Shown here: positions 15,301-26,400 of the stretch, piece by piece
How the letters are laid out: each line of letters opens with the position of its first letter
How positions within the stretch are numbered: the stretch's first letter is position 1
Assembly: GCF_964355755.1 (NCBI RefSeq)
Contig: NC_092672.1
Location: 6,510,001 to 6,574,000 of the forward strand
DNA: 64,000 bases
Direction: 5' to 3'
From: Antedon mediterranea
Taxonomy: Eukaryota > Echinodermata > Crinoidea > Comatulida > Antedonidae
Notes under the pieces: model-generated
Told to the model about the DNA's origin: nothing
Seen by the model: the letters and a program-made list of their open reading frames with translations, nothing else
Databases searched by the model: none
Position numbers and translations under genes: made by a program

Positions 15301-16311
15301 TGGATTGGTAGTTTACTTCTAGATTGTTATCTCTGTTTCTTTTTACTAGCTTTTTGCTGTTATATGATTCTTTAATAGCATGTTCTAAATTATATATATA
15401 GGTAATATGGTAACTTTTAAAATGAGTTTATCCAGTCTTGCTGATTTTAAAAAATTATTTTGAATCATTCAGTAATTTAATTGTTTTACGTAATTTACCT
15501 TGGTTCATTTATAAACAAAACTGAAATATAACTTGCCAAAGATATAATTTTATACGTCATTGCTATCTAAATTCTTAAGCAATTTCTACACCATTTAACT
15601 AGTTTATGGTGGTGATATGCCCAAATATGGTAGTGATATGCCCAAATATGGTAGTGATGTGACATCATCATGTCCATATATGGGCACACATCACATTTTG
15701 TTTGTTACATCAAGTTTGATATAGTGTAGATACAGCTTTAGGACAGTAATGAGAACTAGGCTATTAAGTCATGTTATTTGGGTTTTAAGTTGTCATGTCA
15801 AGATATCAGTTATATACCATTTTTCGGTCATGTCAAAATTATTTTACTGCAGTTACTGCAGTGCAAAATTTGTTTCATCTTTTACCTGTTTATGCAGATA
15901 TTTAGCAAGCATTTTTTAGGGTAATCACATCACACAACAGTGTTTATTGCAATGACTGCTCTGAAAAGGTCATTCCCTAATATTATTGTAGTGTCTGAAA
16001 AGGTCATTCCCTAATATTGTAGTGTCTGAAAAGGTCATTCCCTAATATTATTGTAGTGTCTGAAAAGGTCATTCCCTAATATTATTGTAGTGTCTGACTA
16101 TAAACCCTGGAATTGTTTGTGTTTTATCTGTCCTGTATTTTTTTTTTTTGTAAAACATAAATAATTATTTATATTATTTTTTCTTGTAGAAATCATTCCA
16201 AAAGATTCATCAGCTGTCCCCTCCTGGAAGGCCGAGCTTGAGAAGCGCAAACAAGCACGACTAGAGAAAACGTACAAGTCGGTGGACAAAGTCGAAGAGG
16301 CATTATTTTAG
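3345..16311 (+). CDS. Charged protein with candidate capping-protein (CPI) motif and repeated Trp motifs; N-terminus missing
   Basis: I joined ten exons: 3345-3614, 4952-5105, 5404-5570, 5813-6522, 8076-8188, 8418-8656, 9925-9978, 11125-11277, 14096-14213 and 16190-16311 (TAG stop). Phases agree throughout and give 699 codons before the stop. No convincing start exon was found, so the first acceptor (ttttcacag, ending 3344) marks a partial 5' end. Exon 1 carries a seven-residue repeat (DDTDQKK, four copies) in an acidic/lysine-rich stretch. Exon 2 encodes ERVNLRKRSSGAVGRRPP, which resembles the CPI motif (LxHxTxxRPKx6P) of CARMIL, CD2AP, CapZIP/RCSD1 and CRACD. From exon 4 on, short motifs recur: PPWAKNIL, QPQWKQDLMRKK, LPDWQQDLAEKV, IPEWKRQAAERAQRRKK, TPNWKIQM, IPQWKKELMERK, VPSWKAELEKRK. 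Similar Trp-Lys motifs occur in phostensin and taperin. I infer an actin-end-binding cytoskeletal regulator but do not recognise a specific orthologue. There is no membrane segment or folded domain. An AATAAA at 16376-16381 could end the transcript. Confidence 0.72.
4952..5105 (+). other. Exon encoding candidate capping-protein interaction motif
   Basis: The exon reads DVQLLQSELLLERVNL followed by RKRSSGAVGRRPPTKRASW. Basic residues, a spacer and then GRRPPTKR match the second half of known CPI motifs, where a conserved proline follows an Arg/Pro/Lys cluster. The first half fits less well: R and N stand where the consensus has H and T. The exon is flanked by an acceptor (acaaaaag) and a donor (gcag|gtaata) and keeps phase with its neighbours. 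Confidence 0.5.
6650..6814. mobile_element. MITE family A, copy 1
   Basis: Inverted-repeat element beginning near 'tctacactatcaa' and ending 'tttgatagtatagacagagctt'. Its interior holds 'gtgatgtgccca', 'tatggacatgatgatgtcatatcac' split by single changes, and two 'accatatttgggca' words. The same ends and words recur at about 14 other places in this window, which shows that it is a dispersed non-autonomous element. It lies in an intron of the CPI-motif gene. Confidence 0.75.
7222..7680. repeat. Tandem array of about 101-bp units in an intron
   Basis: About three copies of a unit containing 'acctctgttaagg', 'cattctcctgacaaacgag' and 'atgatttaatactacggcc' follow one another at roughly 101-bp spacing (phrase starts near 7290, 7391 and 7491), with a shorter decayed copy after. 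The unit is built from the same 'cctattaaggggacac' words as the dispersed family seen elsewhere in the window. It lies in the intron between exons 6522 and 8076 of the CPI-motif gene. Confidence 0.75.
11406..11756. mobile_element. Inverted-repeat element, about 345 bp
   Basis: The segment starts with catacatgccaaca (11408-11421) and ends with the exact reverse complement tgttggcatgtatg (11740-11753), giving perfect 14-bp terminal inverted repeats. The interior is relatively GC-rich near the left end (cccgccggagactccc) and contains no coding frame. A non-autonomous DNA transposon is the simplest reading. It lies in the intron after exon 11277 of the CPI-motif gene. Confidence 0.6.
13460..13624. 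mobile_element. MITE family A, copy 2
   Basis: It begins 'ctatgtctacactatcaaa', carries 'gtgatgtgtccaaatatggtagtgatat' repeats in the orientation opposite to copy 1, and ends 'tttgatagtgtagatgaggc'. It lies in the last long intron region before exon 14096 of the CPI-motif gene. A shorter deleted relative follows at 13751-13848. Confidence 0.75.
13751..13848. mobile_element. MITE family A, internally deleted copy 3
   Basis: Only about 98 bp. It runs from aaagccttgtctatatacac to tttgattttgtagacaaggc and keeps both ends and the 'tatggacatgatgatgtcat' word, but the '(accatatttgggca)' block is lost. Confidence 0.65.
14863..15030. mobile_element. MITE family A, copy 4
   Basis: Left end ttaagctctgtctacactat (14863 on). 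The interior has 'gatatgatgacatcatatcac' and two 'accatatttgggca' words, and the right end 'agtttgatagtgtt' is slightly decayed. It sits in the last intron of the CPI-motif gene. Confidence 0.75.
15595..15742. mobile_element. MITE family A, copy 5 (truncated left end)
   Basis: It carries two 'gatatgcccaaatatggtagt' words, then 'gacatcatcatgtccatatatgggcaca' with small breaks, and the end 'agtttgatatagtgtaga'. The left terminus is decayed (accatttaactagttta). It lies in the last intron of the CPI-motif gene. Confidence 0.65.
15959..16094. repeat. 34-bp tandem repeat, four copies
   Basis: Copies of the unit starting 'ctgaaaaggtcattcccta' begin at 15961, 15995, 16026 and 16060. The second copy lacks three bases (tat) of 'tattattgtagtgt'. 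The array lies about 100 bp before the final exon of the CPI-motif gene. The near identity of the copies suggests recent expansion. Confidence 0.85.
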
Positions 16312-16448
16312 ATTTCCATTACTTCCTGGTGATGGTCACAAGGCGGGTCATCGAGAAAAAAAGTTTCCCTATTAAAATAAAATCACATAATATTCAACAT
16401 CATAAAAGATGAAATTGTTTAGTTCAAAGGTTATTACTACTAAGCATA

Positions 16449-16674
16449 CAGTAGAACCACACCCATTCAGGAGACACACCCATTCAGAAGACACACCCAT
16501 TCAGGAGACATCCCTATTCAGGGACACCTTTTTAAGGTGACACATTTCCATTAAATGGATGTACAGTAGTGTTGCAATAATTCTGTATGTTTAACACTAC
16601 AGGCAATATAGGGGATACAGTTAAGGGGATACTTTTTTGGTCTCAAAGATGTCCCCTTAATAGAGGTTCTACTG
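16449..16674. mobile_element. Family B element with CAGTAGAACC terminal inverted repeats
   Basis: The stretch opens with CAGTAGAACC (16449-16458) just after a TA and closes with GGTTCTACTG (16665-16674). The interior consists of 'cccattcaggagacac', 'aaggggatac' and 'gtccccttaatagagg' words in both orientations. The same vocabulary recurs in many places in the window, for example near 5238-5372, 38465-38612, 41985-42140 and 58345-58620. CAGT-starting ends next to TA resemble pogo/Tigger-type MITEs; that assignment is inference. Confidence 0.6.
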
Positions 16675-17303
16675 CTTTTAATACTTCAACATATATCAGG
16701 TGAAGGGTTACTTTAATAGTATAATCAGCTACTGCCAATATATAATAAATAGAAAAGGGAAGTGCTATAATTGACATGTTCTGGTCTTTCAATAGGGTGG
16801 GGAACACATGGCAAGCATTAGCCCTGGGTTTGCCAATACACGGCAAAGCCAATAGTAATTCTAAAAGTATTTTATCACAAAACTGGTGTACATAATAATA
16901 CTCTGTTGCATTTTATAATGAGAATAAAAACATTTTCAAACATTATCCCTTTGTTTGATGAATTATAATAGTAAAATAAAATAATAATTAAGATTTCTGA
17001 ATCAGAAGAGGTGGAATAGTTTGGTTCATTAAACAAAATGTATATTTGAAGAGTTTTTGATTTATATATTATAAATATTATTAATTTTTTATATGTATTC
17101 TGCACATGAAATGAGTGTAATAAATAATTCAGAGTGAAACAATATTTTTCTTTAGAATATATTTCTAAATTAATTGCCATTACAAATTGACCTTTAAAAT
17201 TAAATAAAAAAGGTAAATATAGAATCATGTGTTTGTAATGGGTTGATAGATGCAAAGCAAGTATTAATGTTATGTCTGCGGTGACGATGACAAAAGTCAT
17301 CTG

Positions 17304-17810
17304 ATGATTGACGTCAATATGGTTGCTGTTTAAAGCTCTGTCTACACTATCAAACTTTATGTGACAAACAACATTTCCATATATGGACATGATGATGACA
17401 TATCACTACCATGTTTGGGCATATCACTACCATGTTTGGGCATATCACTACCATATTTGGGCACACCACATGTTTTTGTCAAACTGATGATTGACGTCAA
17501 TATGGTTGTTGTTTAAAGTTCTGTCTACACTATAAAACTAGTATATGTGACAAAATAATAAGTGATATGCTTATATATTGACACAATGACATATCACTAC
17601 CATGTTTGGGTATCACTACCATATTTGGGCACATCATTGCTTATGGCGCTGCCAAAAATATCAGAAAATGTGAGTTTTTGTAGTGACTTAAAGGTGCTCA
17701 AAAATGATGTTTGTTTAATGTTCAAAGGTAGGTGGTTCCAGAGCCTAGGTCCAACAATACCGAAAGTCCCCAACTAACTAGTTTGATAGTGTAGACAGCG
17801 CTTATGGATT
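17304..17810. mobile_element. Tandemly duplicated MITE family A copies with shared flank
   Basis: The flank 'gatgattgacgtcaatatgg' followed by 'tgtttaaagctctgtctacac' occurs at 17304 and again at 17485 (with 'gttctg' for 'gctctg'). So about 181 bp, an element plus its left flank, has been duplicated head to tail. The first copy contains three 'atcactaccatgtttgggca'-like words. The second ends at 'agtttgatagtgtagacagc' near 17806 and has acquired about 150 bp of unrelated sequence (roughly 17640-17775) inside it. Confidence 0.7.
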
Positions 17811-18191
17811 GATGATTTAGAAGAAAACCCATCCTCCATTGAAAAGCCTCATTTTTGCTCGATAATCAAAAGACCTATTATGTTACCATAACTTTACTGT
17901 TCTTTATCACAATGAAAATTAACTATTACCTGTCCAGAATTTTCTTCAAAAGCGACAATTATAACAATGGGTGTAGGTGATTGACGTGACAAAAGGATTC
18001 AGATTTTGATCAATTGTAAATATGAAAGAAATGTTATATATTTCCAAAATACTTTATTATTTCCTTATGATTATTTTTCCTGTTTTGTATTCTCTTTTTT
18101 GAGTAATATATTTTATTGATTTTTCTGTTTTTAATTATTGTTGAAACTTTACAATATCATTCAATACATACTGCAGACATACACCATCCTC

Positions 18192-18371
18192 TAAAGCTCT
18201 GTCCACACTATCAGATTAGTTTGGCCAAAAAAGTGTGATGTGCCCAAATATGGTAGTGATATGCTTAAATATGGTAGTGATATGTTTAAATATGGTAGTG
18301 ATATGACATCATGTCTATATACTGCATAACATTTTTTGTCACATAAATGTTGATAGTGTAGACAGAGCTTA
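18192..18371. mobile_element. MITE family A, intergenic copy
   Basis: It runs from taaagctctgtccacactat to gatagtgtagacagagctta with three consecutive 'atatggtagtgatatg' words. Both ends are well preserved. It lies in the convergent intergenic region between the CPI-motif gene and PES1. Confidence 0.8.
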
Positions 18372-19920
18372 GTGTATGTTTTGGTATTGAACACAATGGT
18401 GTCTAAACCCCATTGTATAATGGTAGAATAAACTAGATTACAACTTAGTATTTAGTTTTAGCCCCTGTCTACTAAAATGGGTATCTATATATTTTGTTAT
18501 TCTACATTTGACAAATGTCATGCCTTTTTAAACAAGAATATCTCATTGGATTGGACTGCCCATTACAACTTTTTGCTATATAATATATTAACCAATGCAG
18601 AATATGTGCCTCTAATTTATGCCAAAAATCTTTCAAAAAATTAAAAACCTATTCTGTAGTTTTTTCCTTTTTTTTGTTGGTATTTTTAGAATATAACTGC
18701 TACTTATATATAACAACTTATAGGCGGAAATGATGAATCGTAATGATGTCACTGAACATTTCAAAGTTAATTGTAAATTAATCTAAATTATTAGATTTTA
18801 TACCCAATACAATTATAGACAGCTGTTCACCATTTCCCTCTGTTATCTATGAATCTAAGTACTATTTTATTTAAATGAAGATTAAAAATAAATTAATATT
18901 ATTAGAAGGTTAACCAAAAATACAAATTATCTACTTAGAATGATTACAAATTCATAATATATTTTATGTTTGGTTATGCAACATTAATAAATTAATATTA
19001 TTTGTAAATGAATTATGAATAAATGTAGTAAATTATTAATACATGGAAGATTCTCATTCAATGCAATTACAATATAATTCATATTACGGTTTACTTAAAA
19101 CTATTTTAGTAAAGTATATTAAATTCATACATTACTTTAAAATAGAATTATTATTTTATTCCTAGCCAAATGGTACAAGTGAATAGTTAACCTGTGATGA
19201 GTTAATTAATACTGGGTCATCTGGTTTGAGTTGTTACTGCAGTAATTGCAGTAGAATAATTTTGTCATGATCCACTTGTTGATTTTATCATCACTGGGAC
19301 AATTTCAAAATGATTCTTTGTTGTGTTTTTATGTCAAAATGATTCTACTATAGTGTTACAGCTGTAATATACATTGTGTTTGTTTTAACTTGTTTGTTAC
19401 TGCAGAATTGCCTCATAAATATTGCAGTAAAAAATGTATTTACTGCAGTAGAATAATTTGAGATAATCCCGAACACTCCAAATGCTTTCAATTTGTTTAT
19501 CAGCTCCATTTAAAAGAGACTAAAGAACTGTTGTTAATTTTAAGAACATGTATGGTTTAGCGAAATCATGATAGCAGATGACATCAGGTTTTCAAATGGT
19601 ACATTAATGATATTAAACCTTTCTCAACCATGTAAGTAGATTATGGCTTCATAAATCTTTAATTCAAAGTTGTAACATTTTTATTTTCAACATTCCAATC
19701 AAAAAAATTAATTGTACAAAACTTTCAAGAATATACTGTCTTTCTACTGACCAAAAGAATTTTTGAATTATAGTGACACTAATAAAAAATAAATAAATAA
19801 AAGTATGTCAAATTTTAAATCAATTTGTTTATCTTTATTTCGGTGTTAATTTCTGTATGGTAGATGCAAATTGTACCCTGTGTGTGACCTCCTTCTGAAG
19901 CCAAGTTTTCTGAAAGAGTT

Positions 19921-20073
19921 CTTAAGTCCTGTCTACATTATCAAACTTTATGTAACAAAAAAATGTGATGTGCCAACATATATATGGGAACAATAATGTC
20001 GCATAAAACCCATACAGTATTTGGGCACGTCATACTTTTTTTGTCAAACTAGTTTGATAGTGTAGACAGAGCA
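19921..20073. mobile_element. MITE family A, copy near PES1 3' end
   Basis: It runs from cttaagtcctgtctacatta to tttgatagtgtagacagagc. The central words are partly decayed (ccatacagtatttgggca). It lies about 390 bp beyond the PES1 stop codon, so it could fall within or just past the 3' untranslated region. Confidence 0.75.
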
Positions 20074-20460
20074 TTATAGGCAAAGACTTGGGCAATCCAC
20101 AGCATACCCACGCAGTAATTTCCATGAAACAATGTGAAATAGTGTTTTAACACTAAGGCCAACACCTGTTTAAGGGACACCTCTATTAAGGGGACACATT
20201 ACTATATCAATCAAAAAACGCAATCAAGATTTTATTTGGTATACAGAATCACTGTACACACTTTATTTGTACATTAGACGTTCTTATTACGGAAATGATA
20301 ATTAAAATCTAAAATGAAATTCGCTAAAATTATATTTTACTGTTGTTGTGATATAAGTACACCAAGTTATTGTTTATTTAGACATACAGTACAGGATTTA
20401 TAGTGTCAGATATTTGTAAATTGAATACATATCTATTTGTAAATTTAATTCATACATAAT

Positions 20461-23400
20461 TCAGGTTGCTATCTTCCTCTTTTTATTTTTCAGTTTCTCA
20501 TCATGTTTCTCACGTCTTTCTGTCAGCTTCCTGGCTTGTTTTGATTTTTCCTTTTTCTTTTGTACGATTCTATCATACAGCCACTTTCTCTTCTTTGGTA
20601 GCATCATTTCCCGTAGTCTCTTTTCTTCCATTTCTTGTTTCTTAGCCGCTCTGTCTTTGTCGACTGGTTGTACATGACCAGCCTCTACCGACAGTGTGCT
20701 GCTGTTCAAATCCTTCAAGACAAAATTAAAAAAGATTTTAGATATTGAATGCTGGTCTGCATGAGAGATTTAAGACAAAAATGAAATCATGAAGTATAGT
20801 CCGAGCTGATGATAAAGGTCTGAAGCAATTCTAAACTTCAGATGTTCTTAGTACAGTAGTACATATTTTCATACCTATGCAATATAATATGTGAATTTTA
20901 GTTCATTCATTTAAACCATACCTTTTTCCTTTTCTTTTGTGTTGGGTTTGTCTCTTCCTCCTCTTCAGATGGATTTTCCTCTTCTTCATCATCACTGTTG
21001 CTTTCATCATCTTCGCTCCCTTCTTCAACATCTTCCTCACCCTCACTTTCCTCAATTATTTCTTCTTCTTCCTCCTCCTCCTCATCCTCCACTTCATCCT
21101 GTTCTTCAGCTGTGTCTATAATACAATATTAAATCATAATTGTCGTATTCGAGTGGGACCGTTGAGTAGTTTTTCCAATGAGTACTCATCTAACGGACTA
21201 TTTTGAGCTATTTTTTAGATTGTTCATAACGAAAAAGCTTTCGTTCTCAACGTTTTCTATTTGAATGACATTTTGTTGAGCACAAATTTACAATTCGAAT
21301 ACAAAAAGTACTCAACGAATATTTACGTTGACAACAAAAGTTCCCAATCGAATACGACAACATTATTAAGTATACAATAATTCCATTGTACAACTGTAAC
21401 TTATTTACTCGTTAAAAAAAAAAAAAAAAAAATATCTGTTTACTACCTGGCATTATCCCTTTCTGGCGTGCCATTAGCACTCTCTTCTCTGGTGGTACGT
21501 AATCACCATCTTGTTCCTCAACAAACGGCGATAAGTGAGGAGGGAGATTGACACCAATGAAGTAATCCTCAACTGGTAATAACAACTTAGCATTTACACA
21601 ATCATACACCCATTGAGGTTGGACATAGTACCTGGAAGATAAGAAATGTACAAATGCTTGTTGACACTACTTTGGACACACCTTCTGGACCCAATAGAGT
21701 GTCCCAACCTCTGTCCACTGGACAGAGGTTGGTCATAGTTTTAAAACATATCACCATTCAATAATTTTCAAAGTAAGGTGTCCCCTTAATAGGTTCAACA
21801 TTTATTTCATAAAAATTACATTAAAAAAATAGTAAAGTACAGTAAGAGTACAAAGTATATAACAAGCTAAAATAACATTATTATGGGCCCTAATTAGGTT
21901 AGACTGAGCATGACCCATCTGAGCCAGAGTATCCCAAACCTTCTCCATATCTTGGGGGTGGGTCAAAGTTAGTCTTTCTGACTTATATGATTCTCCCCAC
22001 CACATGACTACTTCATTGTATTTATTATGTATATCCAGTTTGTTATTATTATATTGTGGAAATAAATTAAATTGAATGACCCTCTACATCTATGCAACAC
22101 AGTTATCAACCCTAATAACTATTATAAACGACCTTCCCACCCAGTAACCCTCTATATTTATATATTTTAATGTGATAACGATCAATCAACTCATGATGAC
22201 TCTGGGTTAAATAAATATTATAGTAAATACATTTGTTAATCTAAATCGTTATACAAGTCACTTGTGAGTATTTACCTTGATATATACTGTGTATCACACT
22301 GCGGCCTGTCAACTATTTGATGTGTTATACTTTCATCACTAATGTCATACGTTGCTCCTAGAAATAGACTTTTCTCCCATGACACACACCCTCCAAAACT
22401 CCTGCAAAAAAAATATAAAACACACTAATCAATTGTTACCTCCGCCAGAATGGCGAGATGTTATGTGGTCAATCATGTGTGTATGTGTTTGTTTCTATCT
22501 GTTAGTTAGCAGGATTTCTCTAAAAGTGGTTTCATAACTGTATGTGCACATGTCATTAAAATTTCATATGCATAGATGGAAGTTTGGCCTCTTTGAGTGC
22601 CCTTCTAGTTTGTTATGATTATATATTTTACTTTGTTGTTCTGTTTTGTCGTTTAGTGCTTTGGTTCTTACTGTATATAGCCTGTGATTGTAATGCTTTG
22701 CTAATTCTAAAATACTTTGATATCTGTATAGTCTGGTTGCCATTAGCTGCTCTATAGAGACTTATTCAATATCACTTTTGCTGCTTATATCACCTTGATT
22801 TCAAAGTATCTGTGCAGCATACCTTATAACAAATGCTAAACTCTCCCTTGGAACCTCTCTAGACAAGAAGAATTTACAATTCTCAAATAATTTCTTTAGG
22901 TTTCGTAATTGTTTTTCCTCCTCTCGTGCCTTTTGTACAGCCTCCATATCCAGACCCTGCAAATAGACAGTATATATATTTTTATAGTGTCATAGTACAC
23001 ATATTGCTATTTCTCTTTCCATGCAAAATCCTTTACTGATGAACTATGTTAACCAACTGCCACAAATGATCTAGGCTTTTATTAATTGGATTTTTCCTTT
23101 TTTGAATGATACCCAACTTAACTAACTTATTGGAGCTGTTTTTGTTAACATGCTTGAAATACCAGTAACTTTAACTTTGAATGTGTATGAAAAAAAAACC
23201 AAAACCTACAGATGCTTCAATAAGCTCGTCGTCCTCCTCATCATCATCCTCTATGATCGTGTTATCTATTTTCACTAAATCGTGAACCAGTGATGCGATG
23301 CGCTCATCTGTGTCGTCATGATCTAAGCACATTGCCAGTCCATTGTCCAGCTTCTTGCTCTTCTCTGTCACAGTTAACTGATAAAGAAAAACATGACATT

Positions 23401-26400
23401 TTGTTCTGCTATATGTCAAAGAGGTTTTTTAATGTGAACATGAATGTGGAGCAGAACTTACTTAATAAAACACTATGCCTCTTTAATGTATATAATTATG
23501 GTATTAATATTACATATTTACATTGTTTTATGTTTTAATTTATGCTTTGAGTGCTGGTGTGGCACGCCTTATGGCGACAGTGGTCCTTTAACTTCTTTTG
23601 TCAGTCCTTGGCACACTCAAAGTTTATGTATTGTTTTAATGTATTGCTAAAATTAATAAAATAAAATAATTAAATAAATAAAATGTTAAATTATTTTCAT
23701 TTTATAATCCTATTACACAACATCTGTTATATAACAATTATGACTTATAGTTGAGAGTGGTACATGGTATCCCCTAGCATGTAAGAGGCAATGGTTCGAG
23801 ACATGTCTGTGCCATTTTGATTGTATCCTAAAGGTCTACACTATCAAAATACTCTGACAAAACAAGTGTGATGTGCCCAAATTATGTCATCATTGTTTCC
23901 ATATGGGCATATCACATTTTTTTTAAAACATAAAGTTTAATAGTGTAGACAAAGCTTTAGACAAGATACTTTACACGCACACTATAGCAAACCGATTAGA
24001 GAAACAGAAACACATGTCTACACCACCAATCTACTATTCAATTATTATTGTATTTGCTGAAATAAAGAAAACAATTAACCTTAGGAGGGTAGTGAAGGTT
24101 CAAGGAATGGTACAGTTTGAAGTTGATGAATCCAATGAGTGTGGTAAAGAACTCCACAAACGTTGACATTATCTTTAAGTCCACATCTACTGGTTGCTGT
24201 TAAAAGAAGTACAAAGTTATGTTAGATTCTGATTATTAACTTCCAGAATAAATACTAGCCAAAATAATACTAGCCAACCTACTTTCATTCAAACCCTCAG
24301 CAAATATAGAAATGGGTAAAAAACCTATAATTTTTAAGCCAAGTCTCATTAAGGAAGTAACACGGTCATTGGCTGCGACTTGAATCAAATATTTGAAACA
24401 ATTACTGTACCTATTTCATTAGCCTATGCGCTATTTTGCTTGCCTGCTGACATAAAATATTGATGTAATGTTTGCATTTGCAAATTAACCTGGTGCATAG
24501 CATGTATTATTATTGATACGTATGTTGAATGGCTATGTAATATGTGTGTGTGTAATACCTTATAGTTGAACTGATATGGTACAATCCACGTTATTGGCTG
24601 ACCTTGAATTTCAACTTGGTAGTAGATTCCTTTGATAGATAAAAATACCTGAAACATAACAACAACAAATACTCAAAATTGAACAAAAATTCTTTTTCAC
24701 TACAAATTCCAAAAATAATGTTAAATGAAACGTTTCAATACCTTTCTTAATGACCTTGAAGCAATAACAAAGTTCATGAACTCGGACATGAGACGGCGAG
24801 AGAGACGAACACCTTCTGTGAATGAGAGCTTGGCAGATACTCTTAATGTAGCGAACAGGGAACACAGTGTCAAGGGGTCGTGTAAATCTTTGATTGCATC
24901 TGCAAATGAGGGATACCTGAAATATAAAAGGTAATTGAGGTTGCCCTTATTTATTTATTAACTATTTATTCTTCAATGTTTAGGCGCTAAACTTGATTAG
25001 TTCTTTAGCCCTTGATATATTATGTTTTACTTATTTCTCTACTATTATTAGAAAGCCAAGTGATTGCGCGGATAAGGCTGGATTGCCACAACCCCTAGTC
25101 TTCTTGGATAAGGACTTGAGGTGTAATGTACACATGGCTCGTGACTAAATACCCTGGTCCTTCTCAGCACCTGTCATTCACCGTATGTGCTGACTATACC
25201 TTTCTTTCACAATATGATCAAGTCGGTACTTCGGCTTATTCTCAAATAATCTTTCTGCTGCCTTGTCTTCTCGTTTTGCAACCGCTTTCTTCATCTTTTT
25301 AAGAAAAGTCTACAAAAGAAAAATTGCAATATTAAACAAATATTTGGATTTGTGATGCCTCTCCGGCAGGATTTATGAGTTTATTTTCACTTAGTTAATT
25401 ATTCTACTGGCTAGCAATACAACAGTTAATTGTTTGCAATACAAATCTTTTAAAGAAGCTGAATTATCACAAGGTAAACTAGTTACTTTAATCATACTCA
25501 TACTTGGATGAGTGGATACAATGCAATATTATTTATCGTTATTTATTTTATGGATGTTCTTGACTGTTCTTGAATGTTTAGATAGAAGTGGAATACACCT
25601 ATATTTACCTTATGTTCTCTGAATTTGTTGATGATTGGTTCATGAGCAATAAACTGTATATCCTTGTATCGAAAGAAAGTCTTTGGTGTTTTGCTACCTT
25701 TGTTTGCTTTCTTAACATTTTTAGGCTGTACTGGGTAAATTCCTTTCAATATACACAAACGCCTATACAATGAACAGTAAATAAAAAGTACTGGATATTA
25801 AGCTCTGTTTACACTATCAAACTTTATGTGACAAAAAATGTGATTGTGATATTCCCATATATGGACATAGTGATGTCATATCACTACCATATTTGGTTTG
25901 GGCACATCACACTTTTTTTGTCAAACTAATTTGATAGAAGTGCAGACAGAGCTTTATAAACATCAAATGTGGTGTTTGCTTTGTACATTAAAAATAAATA
26001 GGAAAACATATTGACAGTTTGTACATAAATAAATATATATTTCAATCAATCAATGTACCTGAAATCAACTAAGGTTAGTTGAAGTTTTTTGACAGCTGAT
26101 GTTCTGGATATGAAGCTTGTAGCTGCTCCGCTAGTGTACTATAAAATGAGAAAAAAAAAGGGTTCATTCTCTGCTCTGATAATTTAATAACCAATTAAAT
26201 CATCAAACAAGTGTAATTAACTAGGATTTACAATTGTAATGACAATTTAATGATGAATTCTGATATTATTAGTAATTATTAATTAAACAAAATCACTTGC
26301 ACGCTTAATATAAATAAAGTGTTGTGAAGAAACTTAGCTAGGCCTACAATATCCTAATCCTAGACTGACGCACACGCCCTCATAATCACTTCATTGGCTA

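Larger units (their letters stand above)
16312..20460. other. Convergent intergenic region, repeat-rich
   Basis: It lies between the 3' ends of the CPI-motif gene (+) and PES1 (-). No gene was seen. It holds one family B element (16449-16674), three family A locations (17304-17810, 18192-18371, 19921-20073), a palindromic CTGCAG-rich stretch near 19226-19450 and otherwise AT-rich sequence. A plausible polyadenylation signal AATAAA lies at 16376-16381 for the plus-strand gene. Its minus-strand counterpart TTTATT lies at 20231-20236 for PES1. Confidence 0.6.

Noticed and set aside
15959-16094. Direct repeats resembling a CRISPR array
   Set aside because: Units are contiguous without unique spacers, and the window is eukaryotic; the same applies to arrays at 37035, 40656 and 7222.
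16875-17390. 171-residue minus-strand open frame
   Set aside because: AT-rich, hydrophobic, low-complexity translation with no domain; it runs into a MITE at its start and lies between convergent genes.
20907-21206. Plus-strand frames opposite PES1 exon 12
   Set aside because: They are the complement of the Glu/Asp-coding tract, which yields leucine/serine/phenylalanine-rich shadow frames.
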